This document shows, piece after piece, positions 26,435 through 33,828 of a stretch of DNA of 64,000 bases; the first letter of the stretch is position 1; each line of letters begins with the position of its first letter. A program made the position numbers and the translations under genes. A model generated the notes under the pieces. It was not told the DNA's origin. It saw nothing but the letters and a program-made list of their open reading frames with translations, and searched no databases. Origin of the DNA: Nitrospirillum sp034653355 (GTDB taxonomy: Bacteria; Pseudomonadota; Alphaproteobacteria; Azospirillales; Azospirillaceae); assembly GCF_034653355.1 (NCBI RefSeq), contig NZ_JAYEER010000001.1, positions 372,001-436,000 on the forward strand, written 5' to 3'.

Positions 26435-27396
26435 CAGGCCACCTCCACCGCGTAGTCCACACAAGGGTCCAGCGCCAGCATCATCACCTCGGCCCATCGC
26501 GCGCGGTCGGCCGACGGCCAGGCGTCCAGCACTTGGATGTGCCGCTCGGCCCACCCACCGGGCGCGAAAGCGCGATCCGTGGGCGACTGGATACGATAGC
26601 GGCCCACCCTCCCGGCCACCACGCCGACCTCATGGACCAGGGTGCCACGGGCACAAGGCACCGCCGCCATCCCCGAGCCCGATCCCGACGCCACGCCCCG
26701 CAAGGGTGCGGCGTCACCGGCGCGCAGGGCGGCCAGGCGCGCCGGCACGCGGCAGAGATCGATCAGCCGGGCGACATGGCAGGCCATGAGCGATCCGGCG
26801 GGTAAGGCGCGGGACAGAAGGGGATGGTCCGCATGGCGCGCCGCCAGCGATCCGGACTCCACCTCCCCCACCGGCGTCAGCATGGACGCCTCGAACAGGG
26901 TGGCGATGAAGCGCGACGCCACCGTGCGGCCCGCCCCGGCCCAGCGGGCCAGCTCGACCGTCGAGGTCATCGCCAGCCACCGTTCGGGCGGCAGGCCGAT
27001 CACCGCCTCGCCGATCAGGATCGCGGAGTCATCGGCGGTGGACAGCGCCATGAAGGCGCGCGCGTGGGCCAGATCCGGCGCCTCGCCCAGGAGGCGGGCC
27101 CAGTCCAGGCTGATGCGCAGGCCGTGCTCCCGCGCCACCTCCGTCCATGTCCGGATTTCACGCGCCACCAGTTCACCGGCCGAGGCCTCCAGGCCCAGCG
27201 CCGCTTCCACCGCCAATTCCGCCGCGTGGCCCTGCGCGTTGGCGCATATGGCGAACAGCGTCCGGACCAGGGCCGGCGCCCGCTCCACCGGTGCGGCCGC
27301 CAGCAGGCCCGTGACGTCGCCGCGCGGCGCGTAGCTCAGCGCGGCCGCGCCCCCGGCGCCGGCGGGAAGCCGCAGGATGATGGCGGGCCGGGTCAT
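26434..27396 (-). CDS. hupK: Hydrogenase expression/formation protein HupK
   Basis: 320 residues resembling a degenerate hydrogenase large subunit: the end has ALDPCVDYAVEVA, a relic of the DPCxxC nickel motif, but without the first CxxC. HupK proteins act during HupL assembly, perhaps holding the Fe(CN)2CO precursor while HypC/HupF and HybE-type factors act. The gene starts inside the hupJ stop (4-bp overlap) and runs straight into hypA. Divergence between HupK homologues is high, so the name rests mainly on context and the C-terminal motif. Confidence 0.85.
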   Translation of the reverse strand: MTRPAIILRLPAGAGGAAALSYAPRGDVTGLLAAAPVERAPALVRTLFAICANAQGHAAELAVEAALGLEASAGELVAREIRTWTEVAREHGLRISLDWARLLGEAPDLAHARAFMALSTADDSAILIGEAVIGLPPERWLAMTSTVELARWAGAGRTVASRFIATLFEASMLTPVGEVESGSLAARHADHPLLSRALPAGSLMACHVARLIDLCRVPARLAALRAGDAAPLRGVASGSGSGMAAVPCARGTLVHEVGVVAGRVGRYRIQSPTDRAFAPGGWAERHIQVLDAWPSADRARWAEVMMLALDPCVDYAVEVA

Positions 27397-27923
27397 GGCC
27401 CCGCCCCCCGCCCCAGGCCGAACAACGCCCGCCGGGTCGGCGGCGCGGCGGGCTCCGCCCTGACGGGATCGGAAGGGCCAGGATTTCCCGCCCAGATCAT
27501 GGCCATGCCGTCGTCATCGGCGTCCGTCCCCGGCACCGCCATGATTTCCGTCAGGGCGGCGTCCGCCGTCGCGGCCGCCGTCTCCTGATCCGCGAAGTCA
27601 AACATGGGGGAGAACAAGGAACAGCTCCAATACCCGCCCAACTCGTCCTCATGCCCCCAAATTCCCTCATACCCGCCGGACGGCAACGCCAGGGCCGCCT
27701 TCTCCCCCACCCGTCGCGCGCCATGGTCCGCCACGGGCAGCAGCAGCAGGTTCATGAACCACGGGGTCACCAGCACGCCGACCCAATGCCCGCCATGGCG
27801 ATGCAGCCCCCGCATCGCCACCGCCAGCGCGGGGTTCATCACCGGCACGCCCACCATGCGCGTCTCCGCGATGCGGACGAAGGTGGCCTCGATGCGGGCG
27901 GACAGGGCGGACGCGTCGGTCAT
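27393..27923 (-). CDS. hupJ: Hydrogenase assembly chaperone HupJ (HybE family)
   Basis: 176 residues. The conserved HybE core is visible: NPALAVAMRGLHRHGGHWVG, LVTPWFMNLLLLP, and YWSCSLFSPMFDFADQ. These cytoplasmic chaperones bind hydrogenase subunit precursors, and a role in keeping the Tat-exported small subunit back until it is loaded has been described. It overlaps hupI upstream and hupK downstream by four bases each. The C-terminal 40 residues are alanine/proline-rich and probably disordered. Confidence 0.88.
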   Translation of the reverse strand: MTDASALSARIEATFVRIAETRMVGVPVMNPALAVAMRGLHRHGGHWVGVLVTPWFMNLLLLPVADHGARRVGEKAALALPSGGYEGIWGHEDELGGYWSCSLFSPMFDFADQETAAATADAALTEIMAVPGTDADDDGMAMIWAGNPGPSDPVRAEPAAPPTRRALFGLGRGAGP

Positions 27924-28144
27924 TCGTCACCGATCACCATGAAGCCGGACTTGGCGCTGTCGCACTCGGGGCACGTCCAATGCTCCGGCAGGTCCGCGAA
28001 GGCCGTGCCCGCCGGCACCTGCCAATAGGCGTCGCCCACCGCCGGATCGTAGACATGCCAACAGATCTTGCACTCCAGCTTCGTCTCCGGCCCGATCTTG
28101 CTGACGTCCCCACCGAACGATCCGGCAAAAAAATGATCCTTCAC
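27920..28144 (-). CDS. hupI: Rubredoxin-like protein HupI
   Basis: 74 residues with the two rubredoxin knuckles ECKICWHVYDP and HWTCPECDSAK (CxxC pairs binding one iron). In hup operons HupI is thought to support redox steps or FeS assembly of the small subunit under oxygen. The start is a GTG at 28144 (VKDHFFAGSF) overlapping the hupH stop by four bases; the in-frame ATGs further upstream lie inside hupH. Confidence 0.9.
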   Translation of the reverse strand: MKDHFFAGSFGGDVSKIGPETKLECKICWHVYDPAVGDAYWQVPAGTAFADLPEHWTCPECDSAKSGFMVIGDE

Positions 28145-29007
28145 CGGTAAGTCTCCATGATCTCGCTCAGTCGTTCGGCGGAATCCGCCAAATCCTCCGC
28201 CGCCGCCAGGGCGACCCGCGGAATGGCGCAAATCTCGATGCTGTTCAGGATCAGCGTGTCCTGGGAATTGAAGTACTGCGTCCACCAGCAACCCCGCGTC
28301 CCGGTCGACCGGATGCGGCAGTTGCCGTAGCCGCGCGACAGGATGACCAGGCCGCCGCGCCCCAGCGCCTCATCCAGGAAGGCCAGGTCCTCCTCGGTAT
28401 GGGGCAGCAGGGACAGGTTGATGACATGGCCCGCCCCGCCGGCTTCCCCGACGCGGGGAATATGCTCGTTGATCTCGGCGATCAGGGGCGGCGCGTTGAA
28501 GATGTTGGGACGCGCCGTCTCCGGCAGGACGGCCTCGGCCCGCGCACCGTTGAAGGCGCGCTCGACCAACCCGGTCGGGAATGGGCCGCAATCGACATAG
28601 TCGCGCAGGCGCCGGCCGGCGGCGTCGCTTTCGCGCACCCGCCACACCCCGGCAAGGACGGACTCCTGCGCCTGCACGTCGGTTCCGAACACCACCGACA
28701 CCTCGCCCTCACCCAGCAGCTGGTCGACGAACGCCAGGTTGGCGGCATCCAATCGCGTCAGGTCCACTTGCTGCGGCCCCGCGCCGTCCACCACGCGGGT
28801 CAAGGCCGCCAGGATGGCGTCGCCCGCCGCCACGCCCTCCGGCACCGCCCGGGCGGCGTCGGCCTCCGGCACGTTGGCGGCGGAAAAGATGGCCATGCCG
28901 TCGGGCATGACCATGTAATCCAGCCGGCCGCCGTCGAAATCCGCGGGCTGGCTGCCGGGCCCGACCAGGACGCCGCCGCCAAGGGGGGCGGCCATGGGAT
29001 CAGTCAT
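28141..29007 (-). CDS. hupH: Hydrogenase expression protein HupH (HyaF family)
   Basis: 288 residues from MTDPMAAPLG, with GAGGAG about seven bases upstream. The C-terminal half carries the family core: NIFNAPPLIAEINEHIPR, VINLSLLPHTEEDLAFLDE, SRGYGNCRI and WWTQYFNSQDTLILN. HupH/HyaF is required for small-subunit maturation in other bacteria; its exact reaction is not established. It sits between hupG and hupI in the usual order. Confidence 0.9.
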   Translation of the reverse strand: MTDPMAAPLGGGVLVGPGSQPADFDGGRLDYMVMPDGMAIFSAANVPEADAARAVPEGVAAGDAILAALTRVVDGAGPQQVDLTRLDAANLAFVDQLLGEGEVSVVFGTDVQAQESVLAGVWRVRESDAAGRRLRDYVDCGPFPTGLVERAFNGARAEAVLPETARPNIFNAPPLIAEINEHIPRVGEAGGAGHVINLSLLPHTEEDLAFLDEALGRGGLVILSRGYGNCRIRSTGTRGCWWTQYFNSQDTLILNSIEICAIPRVALAAAEDLADSAERLSEIMETYR

Positions 29008-29017
29008 CGGTTTCTCC

Positions 29018-29460
29018 TCAATGCACGGCATCGGTGCCGCAGCCGGCGGGCAGGCGGAAGGCGGGGGGCACGCTGGGTTCGCGCTCCAGGATTTCCGGGA
29101 TCTCGCGCATGTAATCCGCCCAGTCACGGATGCCTTCGATGGCGCCCAGGTATTCGCCCAGGCGCAAGAAGACCAGGGCGGGGAAGCGGGCGAAGCGGAA
29201 GCGCCGCTGCAGCGCGCGTTCGTCCGCCCGCGCCGCGATCAGCGGCACGACATGGCCGCCCATGGCATCGTCCAGTTCCGGCAGGATGGCGGCGACATCA
29301 TCGCTTTCCGCCACCCGCCAGTGGTCACCCGCCAGGAACAGCAGGGCCAGCGGCTGGCCGGCGCAAACCTCCACCAATTCCGCTTCCCGCACCATCCGGT
29401 AGCCGCGCCGGCCGATGACGGATCGCAGCAGGGGGAAAAGTCGTCGCGCGCATCGCTCAT
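29018..29460 (-). CDS. hupG: Hydrogenase accessory protein HupG (HyaE family, thioredoxin-like), apparent one-base deletion near the start
   Basis: A HyaE/HupG protein, thioredoxin fold without the CxxC pair, thought to chaperone the small subunit before Tat export. The ATG at 29460 overlaps the hupF stop, as elsewhere in this operon, but its frame (MSDARDDFSP) leaves the gene after ten residues. The body (MVREAELVEV, LFLAGDHWRV, RRFRFARFPALVFLR) is in the next frame to 29018. One more G in the five-G run at 29431-29435 gives DDFSPLLRSVIGRRGYRMVRE. Without the repair, a shorter 125-residue form from the ATG at 29395 could still be made. Confidence 0.82.
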
Positions 29461-29774
29461 GCTTCGGGCTCCAGGGTGGGACGCAAATGGTCGGGCAATT
29501 GGGGCTCGCGGCCGATCAGATCGGCGAAGGCCGCGTCCAGGTCGGCCGGCTGCCCCCGCATGACGGCTTCCAGGGCGGCCAGCGCCGCCAGGCACCGCTG
29601 GGCGGCCTCGGGACTCATCACCTCCCGCGCCGCGCCGAGGAAGGTCATGAGCCAGGTGCCGGGGGCGACGTCGCCCACCAGGCTGGTGTCGATGAACTGG
29701 ATGTCGGCGCCGGATCGGCAGCGGGCCTGGCCGGCCCCCGCCTCCACCACCTGCATGGGAATGCCGATGCACAT
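29457..29774 (-). CDS. hupF: HypC-like hydrogenase chaperone HupF
   Basis: 105 residues, MCIGIPMQV at the start with the functional Cys2, and the barrel motif PGTWLMTFLGAAREV. In species with both proteins, HupF assists HupL maturation under oxygen while HypC works on ligand assembly. The C-terminus is longer than in HypC, as expected for HupF. It shares one base with hupD upstream and overlaps hupG by four. Confidence 0.92.
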   Translation of the reverse strand: MCIGIPMQVVEAGAGQARCRSGADIQFIDTSLVGDVAPGTWLMTFLGAAREVMSPEAAQRCLAALAALEAVMRGQPADLDAAFADLIGREPQLPDHLRPTLEPEA

Positions 29775-30466
29775 CAGGCGCCGGCCCCCGAAGCGCCCAC
29801 AAGGGTTTGCATCTCCGCTTCGAAATCAGCCGGCCCGGTCCAGCCGCCGGCGCCCAGCACACGCGCGTCGCCGCCTCGGAAGGCCGCCCCCTCGTCCGGG
29901 CGCTCCGCCTCGTACCGTTCCAACATCATTTCCAGTGATCCGATGCCCTGCTCCACCGGCAGCGGCGTGGGGCGCGGGGCGGCCGTTATGCCGAAGCCCG
30001 CCAGATACTCCAGCGCCAGCGCGATGGCCGGCTCCACCTGGGCCTTCACCTCCGGCCGCAGGCTGCCGCCGAAGTCCTCCAGCTCAACCGGTTGCACGCC
30101 AATCAGCAGCTGGCGAGCGGGGCTGTCGCCCATCATCTCCGCCATGGCCAGCACTTCCTGGAAGCCGGTCTGGTGCAGCGAGATCTTCTTGGCGCCCAGG
30201 AATTTCGGCACCTCCGCCCCCTCCACCCGCTTCAGGGTGCCGGGCGGCAGGGCGTAATCGACGGCGTCGAAGACGACAAGGATGTCGGTCTCGCGGATTT
30301 CCTGAACCAGATAGATGCCCTGCGTGCCGCCGTCGATCAGGCGGACGTTGGCGGGAAAGACATAATGGCGGTGCATGTGCTCCACCGCCCGCACGCCGAA
30401 CCCTTCGTCGGCCCACAGCAGGTTGCCGATGCCCAGCACCAGCACGCGGGGTCCGCTTGCCGTCAT
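29774..30466 (-). CDS. hupD: Hydrogenase maturation endopeptidase HupD
   Basis: Nickel-dependent protease (HycI/HupD family) that cuts the C-terminal peptide from the HupL precursor after nickel insertion. About 230 residues from MTASGPRVLVLGIGNLLWAD; key acids are in NLLWADEGFGVRAVE and VFDAVDYALPPGTLK, with a conserved His in SLHQTGFQEVL. The C-terminal 40 residues go beyond the usual family length and are low in complexity. A GTG nine bases upstream is an alternative start. It is the first gene after a sigma-54 promoter and heads the accessory-gene operon. Confidence 0.93.
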   Translation of the reverse strand: MTASGPRVLVLGIGNLLWADEGFGVRAVEHMHRHYVFPANVRLIDGGTQGIYLVQEIRETDILVVFDAVDYALPPGTLKRVEGAEVPKFLGAKKISLHQTGFQEVLAMAEMMGDSPARQLLIGVQPVELEDFGGSLRPEVKAQVEPAIALALEYLAGFGITAAPRPTPLPVEQGIGSLEMMLERYEAERPDEGAAFRGGDARVLGAGGWTGPADFEAEMQTLVGASGAGA

Positions 30467-30525
30467 CACTTCCACGCCTCTCACTCCCCTGTCATCCGAT
30501 ATGCCGGATGTTGGAAGCCTGATTA

Positions 30526-30540
30526 GCAAGGGGCGTGCCA
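30526..30540 (-). promoter_or_regulatory. Sigma-54 promoter upstream of hupD
   Basis: On the minus strand TGGCAC-GCCCC-TTGC matches the -24/-12 consensus fully, with ten bases between GG and GC. The predicted start is about 30514, leaving a leader of roughly 48 bases before hupD. A transcription terminator lies upstream, so this promoter would make the hupDFGHIJK-hyp-hupRTUV transcript independent of hupSLEC. Confidence 0.8.
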
Positions 30541-30584
30541 GCGCACCTTCGGCGCCGAAACGGCCGGACCCGTGGCCGACGACA

Positions 30585-30598
30585 TTGATTACAGTCAA
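30585..30598. promoter_or_regulatory. FixK/FNR-type box upstream of hupD
   Basis: TTGA-TTACAG-TCAA fits the CRP/FNR-family (FNR, FixK, anaerobox) consensus. FNR-type proteins control hyp genes in several alphaproteobacteria. Centred about 77 bp before the predicted sigma-54 start, it is placed either for a separate sigma-70 promoter near 30550 or for modulation of the sigma-54 one. Confidence 0.55.
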
Positions 30599-30618
30599 AG
30601 AAACCGGTTAGTTTCTTT
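30597..30618. promoter_or_regulatory. Dyad AAAGAAAC-N6-GTTTCTTT, candidate activator site
   Basis: A perfect 8-bp inverted repeat with spacer CGGTTA, centred about 93 bp upstream of the predicted sigma-54 start of hupD. That is a normal distance for an NtrC-family enhancer site, so HupR is a candidate. A GAAA/TTTC dyad sits at a similar distance in front of hupS. Assignment to HupR is inference. Confidence 0.45.
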
Positions 30619-30658
30619 CCAGTTTGGCGCCAGAGCGGAAAATCGGCATCCAGATGAA

Positions 30659-30684
30659 AAAAGGGGGCCGCGAAGCCCCCTTTT
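30659..30684 (-). terminator. Intrinsic terminator after hupC
   Basis: Arms AAAAGGGGGC and GCCCCCTTTT enclose the six-base loop CGCGAA (plus-strand reading), with a run of T following the stem when read on the minus strand. It lies about 25 bp after the hupC stop and separates hupSLEC from the accessory genes. Confidence 0.8.
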
Positions 30685-30707
30685 CTCCCTGGAAAGGGAT
30701 ATGCCGC

Positions 30708-31415
30708 TTACTGTTCGTCGGCCGGACCACCATCACGAAACGTCCGCCAGCCGGAGAACATGGAGGAGATGATGGATTGGCGGGACATGATGTCCTCCCG
30801 CACGGCGGCATAGATATGCACGATGGCGAAGATGACGATCACCCACATGGCCATATGATGCCAGGTATGGACCGTCTGGCTTTGCCCGAACAGCGGGATG
30901 ACCCAGCTGGTGAACAAGCGATGGATCCAGCCTGGTCCCTGACCCTCGCCATAGAGGGCCAGGCCGGTGATGATCATGAACAGCGTGCCCCACACGAACA
31001 GGATGTGCATGGACAGGATGGCCAGCGGATTGTGCCCGCTATACTTCTTGGGCGCAGGCTCCAGCATGGCGTACCAGCGGATTTCATGAAGCACGCCTTG
31101 CCAGAAGCTTTTCCGCCACACCGGCGGCCGGAAGATTTCGCGGGCGTGGTCGTTGCCGACGAACGACCAGTAAAAGCGGAAGACGAAGCCGACGACCAGG
31201 ATCTGCCCCGCCGAAAAATGCAGGAAGCGGATCCAGCCGAACAGGAAGTGGTCGCTGGGCTCCCCGTGTATGGCCGGCGGGGGCGAGCCGATCAGGTAGC
31301 CCGTGACGCACAGCACCAGAATGGCGGCCGCGTTGGCCCAGTGCCACAGGCGCACCGGCGCCTCGTAAACGTAGACCGCCTCTTCCTTGTGGCCTCCGAG
31401 AAGGGACTCGCTCAT
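30708..31415 (-). CDS. hupC: Uptake hydrogenase cytochrome b subunit HupC
   Basis: Inner-membrane diheme cytochrome b that anchors HupSL and passes electrons from H2 to quinone. 235 residues with four membrane segments. Heme-ligand histidines are visible in VRLWHWANAAAI, RFLHFSAGQIL, LSMHILFVWG and TWHHMAMWVI; VYVYEAPVRLWHW at the start is a family signature. The ATG at 31415 has GGAGGGGG just upstream; a longer in-frame extension overlaps hupE and is rejected. A terminator follows. Confidence 0.95.
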   Translation of the reverse strand: MSESLLGGHKEEAVYVYEAPVRLWHWANAAAILVLCVTGYLIGSPPPAIHGEPSDHFLFGWIRFLHFSAGQILVVGFVFRFYWSFVGNDHAREIFRPPVWRKSFWQGVLHEIRWYAMLEPAPKKYSGHNPLAILSMHILFVWGTLFMIITGLALYGEGQGPGWIHRLFTSWVIPLFGQSQTVHTWHHMAMWVIVIFAIVHIYAAVREDIMSRQSIISSMFSGWRTFRDGGPADEQ

Positions 31416-31428
31416 GGCGCCCCCTCCG

Positions 31429-32010
31429 TCATAGCGCGGCGAGCGCGAGGCCCGCGGCGCCCAGGGTGAGGCCGGAAGCCAAACGTCCCCAGCGGGTGGC
31501 CAGCAAACCGGCGCCCAGACGCCAGCCGGCGGCGTGGAGCAGGGCCGACGCCACCATGAGGCCGGCGAAGTAACCCGGCAGGCCGCCGCCCGCTTCCATG
31601 CCATGGGCATAGCCATGCACCGTGGCGAACAGGGCGATGAGGCCCAGGCCCACCCCGTCGGGCAGCAACGGGGCCACGACCAGCATCAGGCCCAGCAGGG
31701 TCACGGACAGCGCCGCCAGCGTGTCCACCGGCGCGAACGCGCCGCCCGCCATGCCGGCCAGCGCGCCGGCCCCCAGCATGGCCACGAACAGCGCCGGCGC
31801 CTGCCAGGCGCGCGCCACCGGACGGGTGGCCGCCCATAGGCCGACGGCCAGCATGGCGGCCAGATGATCCAGCCCCGTCAGCGGGTGGAGGATGCCGCCG
31901 ACGAAGCCCCCGTCGTGGCCCGGGTGCGCCATGGCCGGCGTGGCGATGAGACCCGCCGCCAGGACGGCCGCCGAAACGCGGGGGACCGATTTCGTGATGA
32001 ATGTCTTCAT
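31429..32010 (-). CDS. hupE: HupE/UreJ-family nickel transporter
   Basis: 193 residues: a cleavable signal (AMAHP at about 27-29, giving a mature N-terminal HPGHDGG), then six hydrophobic segments. The HPLTGLDHLAAMLAVG motif is the proposed nickel-binding signature, and VHGYAHGMEA supplies further histidines. HupE proteins import nickel for hydrogenase. It lies between hupL and hupC, with GGAGA eight bases before the ATG. In many hup operons hupE sits after hupC or hupD, so the order here is a mild variant. Confidence 0.93.
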   Translation of the reverse strand: MKTFITKSVPRVSAAVLAAGLIATPAMAHPGHDGGFVGGILHPLTGLDHLAAMLAVGLWAATRPVARAWQAPALFVAMLGAGALAGMAGGAFAPVDTLAALSVTLLGLMLVVAPLLPDGVGLGLIALFATVHGYAHGMEAGGGLPGYFAGLMVASALLHAAGWRLGAGLLATRWGRLASGLTLGAAGLALAAL

Positions 32011-32028
32011 GGGATCAGTCTCCTTGGT

Positions 32029-33828
32029 TCAGCGGACTTTGACGTCGGCCAGTTCCCGCCCGTCCGGCCCCATGACATGGGTGGAGCAGGCCAGGCAGGG
32101 GTCGAAGCTGTGCAGGGTGCGCAGGATTTCCACCGGTTCTTCCGCGCGGGCCACCTTGGTGTTCATCAGCGACGCCTCGAAGGCGCCGATATTGCCCTTG
32201 TTGTCGCGCGGGCTGCCGTTCCAGGTGGTGGGCACCACGCACTGGTAGTTATCGATCTTGCCGTCCTTGATGCGTACCCAATGAGCCAGCGCGCCGCGCG
32301 GCGCCTCGGTGAAGCCCACGCCCTTGACCTCGGACGGCCAGGTCTTGGGGTCGAACTTGGTGGTGTTGGCGGTGGAGGTGTCGCCCGCCTTGATGGTGGC
32401 GATCAGCTTGTCCAGGAAATAGCGCTGCTTGCGCGCCGCCCATTGGGCCTCCAGCGCGCGGGCCGCCGTCCGCCCCAGGGTGGAAAACAGGGCGTCCAGC
32501 GGCACGTTCAGCGCCGCCAGGGTGCGGTCCACCTGGTCCTTGATCTCGGCATTGCCCTGCATGTAGCCGACCAGATAGCGGGCCAGCGGCCCGACCTCCA
32601 TGGCATGCCCACGCCAGCGCGGCGCCTTGATCCAGCTGTACTTGGCGCCCTCGTCGATCTGGACGATGTTGGTGCTGGTGCCCTTGGCGTTGGGCCCCAG
32701 CTGATAGTTGGGCTCGGTCACGCCGTCCCAGGGATGCAGGCCCTTGCTCTCGTCCGCGTATTTGTACCAGCTGTGGGGCACGAACTCCTGCACCTGCTGG
32801 GGATCGGCCAGGTCGACGGGGTGCACCTCCGACAACTTGCCGTCGATGATGGCGCCGGGGGGCATCAGCAGGTTGCGGGCGCTGTAGTCGTTGGCGCGGT
32901 CGGGGATGTCGCCATAGGCCAGGACCGACTTGTTCGACAGGCCGCCGCCGTAGAGCCAATCCTTGTAGAAGCCGCCGATGGCGATGATGTCGGGGATGTA
33001 GACGTTCTCCACGAACTCGATGCAGCGATCGGTGATGGAGGAGACGTAGTTGAGCGACGCCATGTTCACCGGCGCGCCCGCCGCCATGTCCCCATCCAGG
33101 TTGATGGCGCAGGGAACGCCGCCCACCAGCCAGTTGGGGTGGATGTCCTTGCCGCCGAAAATGGTGCGGACCCGCATGATGTCCTTCTGGAAGTCCAACG
33201 CCTCCAGATAATGGGTCACCGCCATCAGGTCGGCTTCGGGCGGCAGTTTGTAGGCCGGGTTGGTCCAATAGCCGTTCTTGAACGGCCCCAGCTGGCCGGA
33301 TTCCACGAACTTGCGCAGGCGGGTCTGGATGTCGCGGAAATAGCCCGGGGAACTGTTGGGATGATGGGGGGAGACCGCCTGCTGCAGCTCCGACGTGGCC
33401 TTGGGGTCCGCCTTCAGGGCGTTGACCGGGTTCACCCAGTCCAGGGCGTGGAGGTGGTAGAAATGGACCAGATGGTCATGCACCTGCAGCGACAGCTGCA
33501 TGATGTTGCGGATGCTGTTGGCGTTTTCCGGAATCTGGATGTTCAGGGCGTTTTCCACCGCCCGCACCGAGGTCAGCGCGTGGGTGCCGGTGCAGACGCC
33601 GCAGATGCGCTGGGTGAAGGCCCAGGCGTCGCGCGGGTCGCGCCCTTTCAGGATCACCTCCAGCCCACGCCACATGGTGCCGGTGGACACGGCGTTGCGG
33701 ATGACATTGTCGCCGTCGAGGTTGACCTCACAGCGCATATGGCCCTCGATCCGGGTGACCGGGTCGACGACGACGCGCTTGCCGCTGGTGTCGAGCTGGT
33801 AGCCGTTGGGTGTCGCAAGCGTGGGCAT
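32029..33828 (-). CDS. hupL: Uptake [NiFe] hydrogenase large subunit HupL
   Basis: Catalytic subunit that oxidises H2 at the periplasmic face of the inner membrane. 599 residues. Nickel ligands are RICGVC (Cys76, Cys79) and SFDPCLACSTH (Cys578, Cys581). The final 15 residues after His584 (VMGPDGRELADVKVR) form the extension removed by HupD. VDPVTRIEGHMRCEVN near the start is a group-1 hallmark. Translation start and hupS stop touch, so the subunits are coupled. It has no Tat signal of its own and travels with HupS. Confidence 0.98.
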   Translation of the reverse strand: MPTLATPNGYQLDTSGKRVVVDPVTRIEGHMRCEVNLDGDNVIRNAVSTGTMWRGLEVILKGRDPRDAWAFTQRICGVCTGTHALTSVRAVENALNIQIPENANSIRNIMQLSLQVHDHLVHFYHLHALDWVNPVNALKADPKATSELQQAVSPHHPNSSPGYFRDIQTRLRKFVESGQLGPFKNGYWTNPAYKLPPEADLMAVTHYLEALDFQKDIMRVRTIFGGKDIHPNWLVGGVPCAINLDGDMAAGAPVNMASLNYVSSITDRCIEFVENVYIPDIIAIGGFYKDWLYGGGLSNKSVLAYGDIPDRANDYSARNLLMPPGAIIDGKLSEVHPVDLADPQQVQEFVPHSWYKYADESKGLHPWDGVTEPNYQLGPNAKGTSTNIVQIDEGAKYSWIKAPRWRGHAMEVGPLARYLVGYMQGNAEIKDQVDRTLAALNVPLDALFSTLGRTAARALEAQWAARKQRYFLDKLIATIKAGDTSTANTTKFDPKTWPSEVKGVGFTEAPRGALAHWVRIKDGKIDNYQCVVPTTWNGSPRDNKGNIGAFEASLMNTKVARAEEPVEILRTLHSFDPCLACSTHVMGPDGRELADVKVR

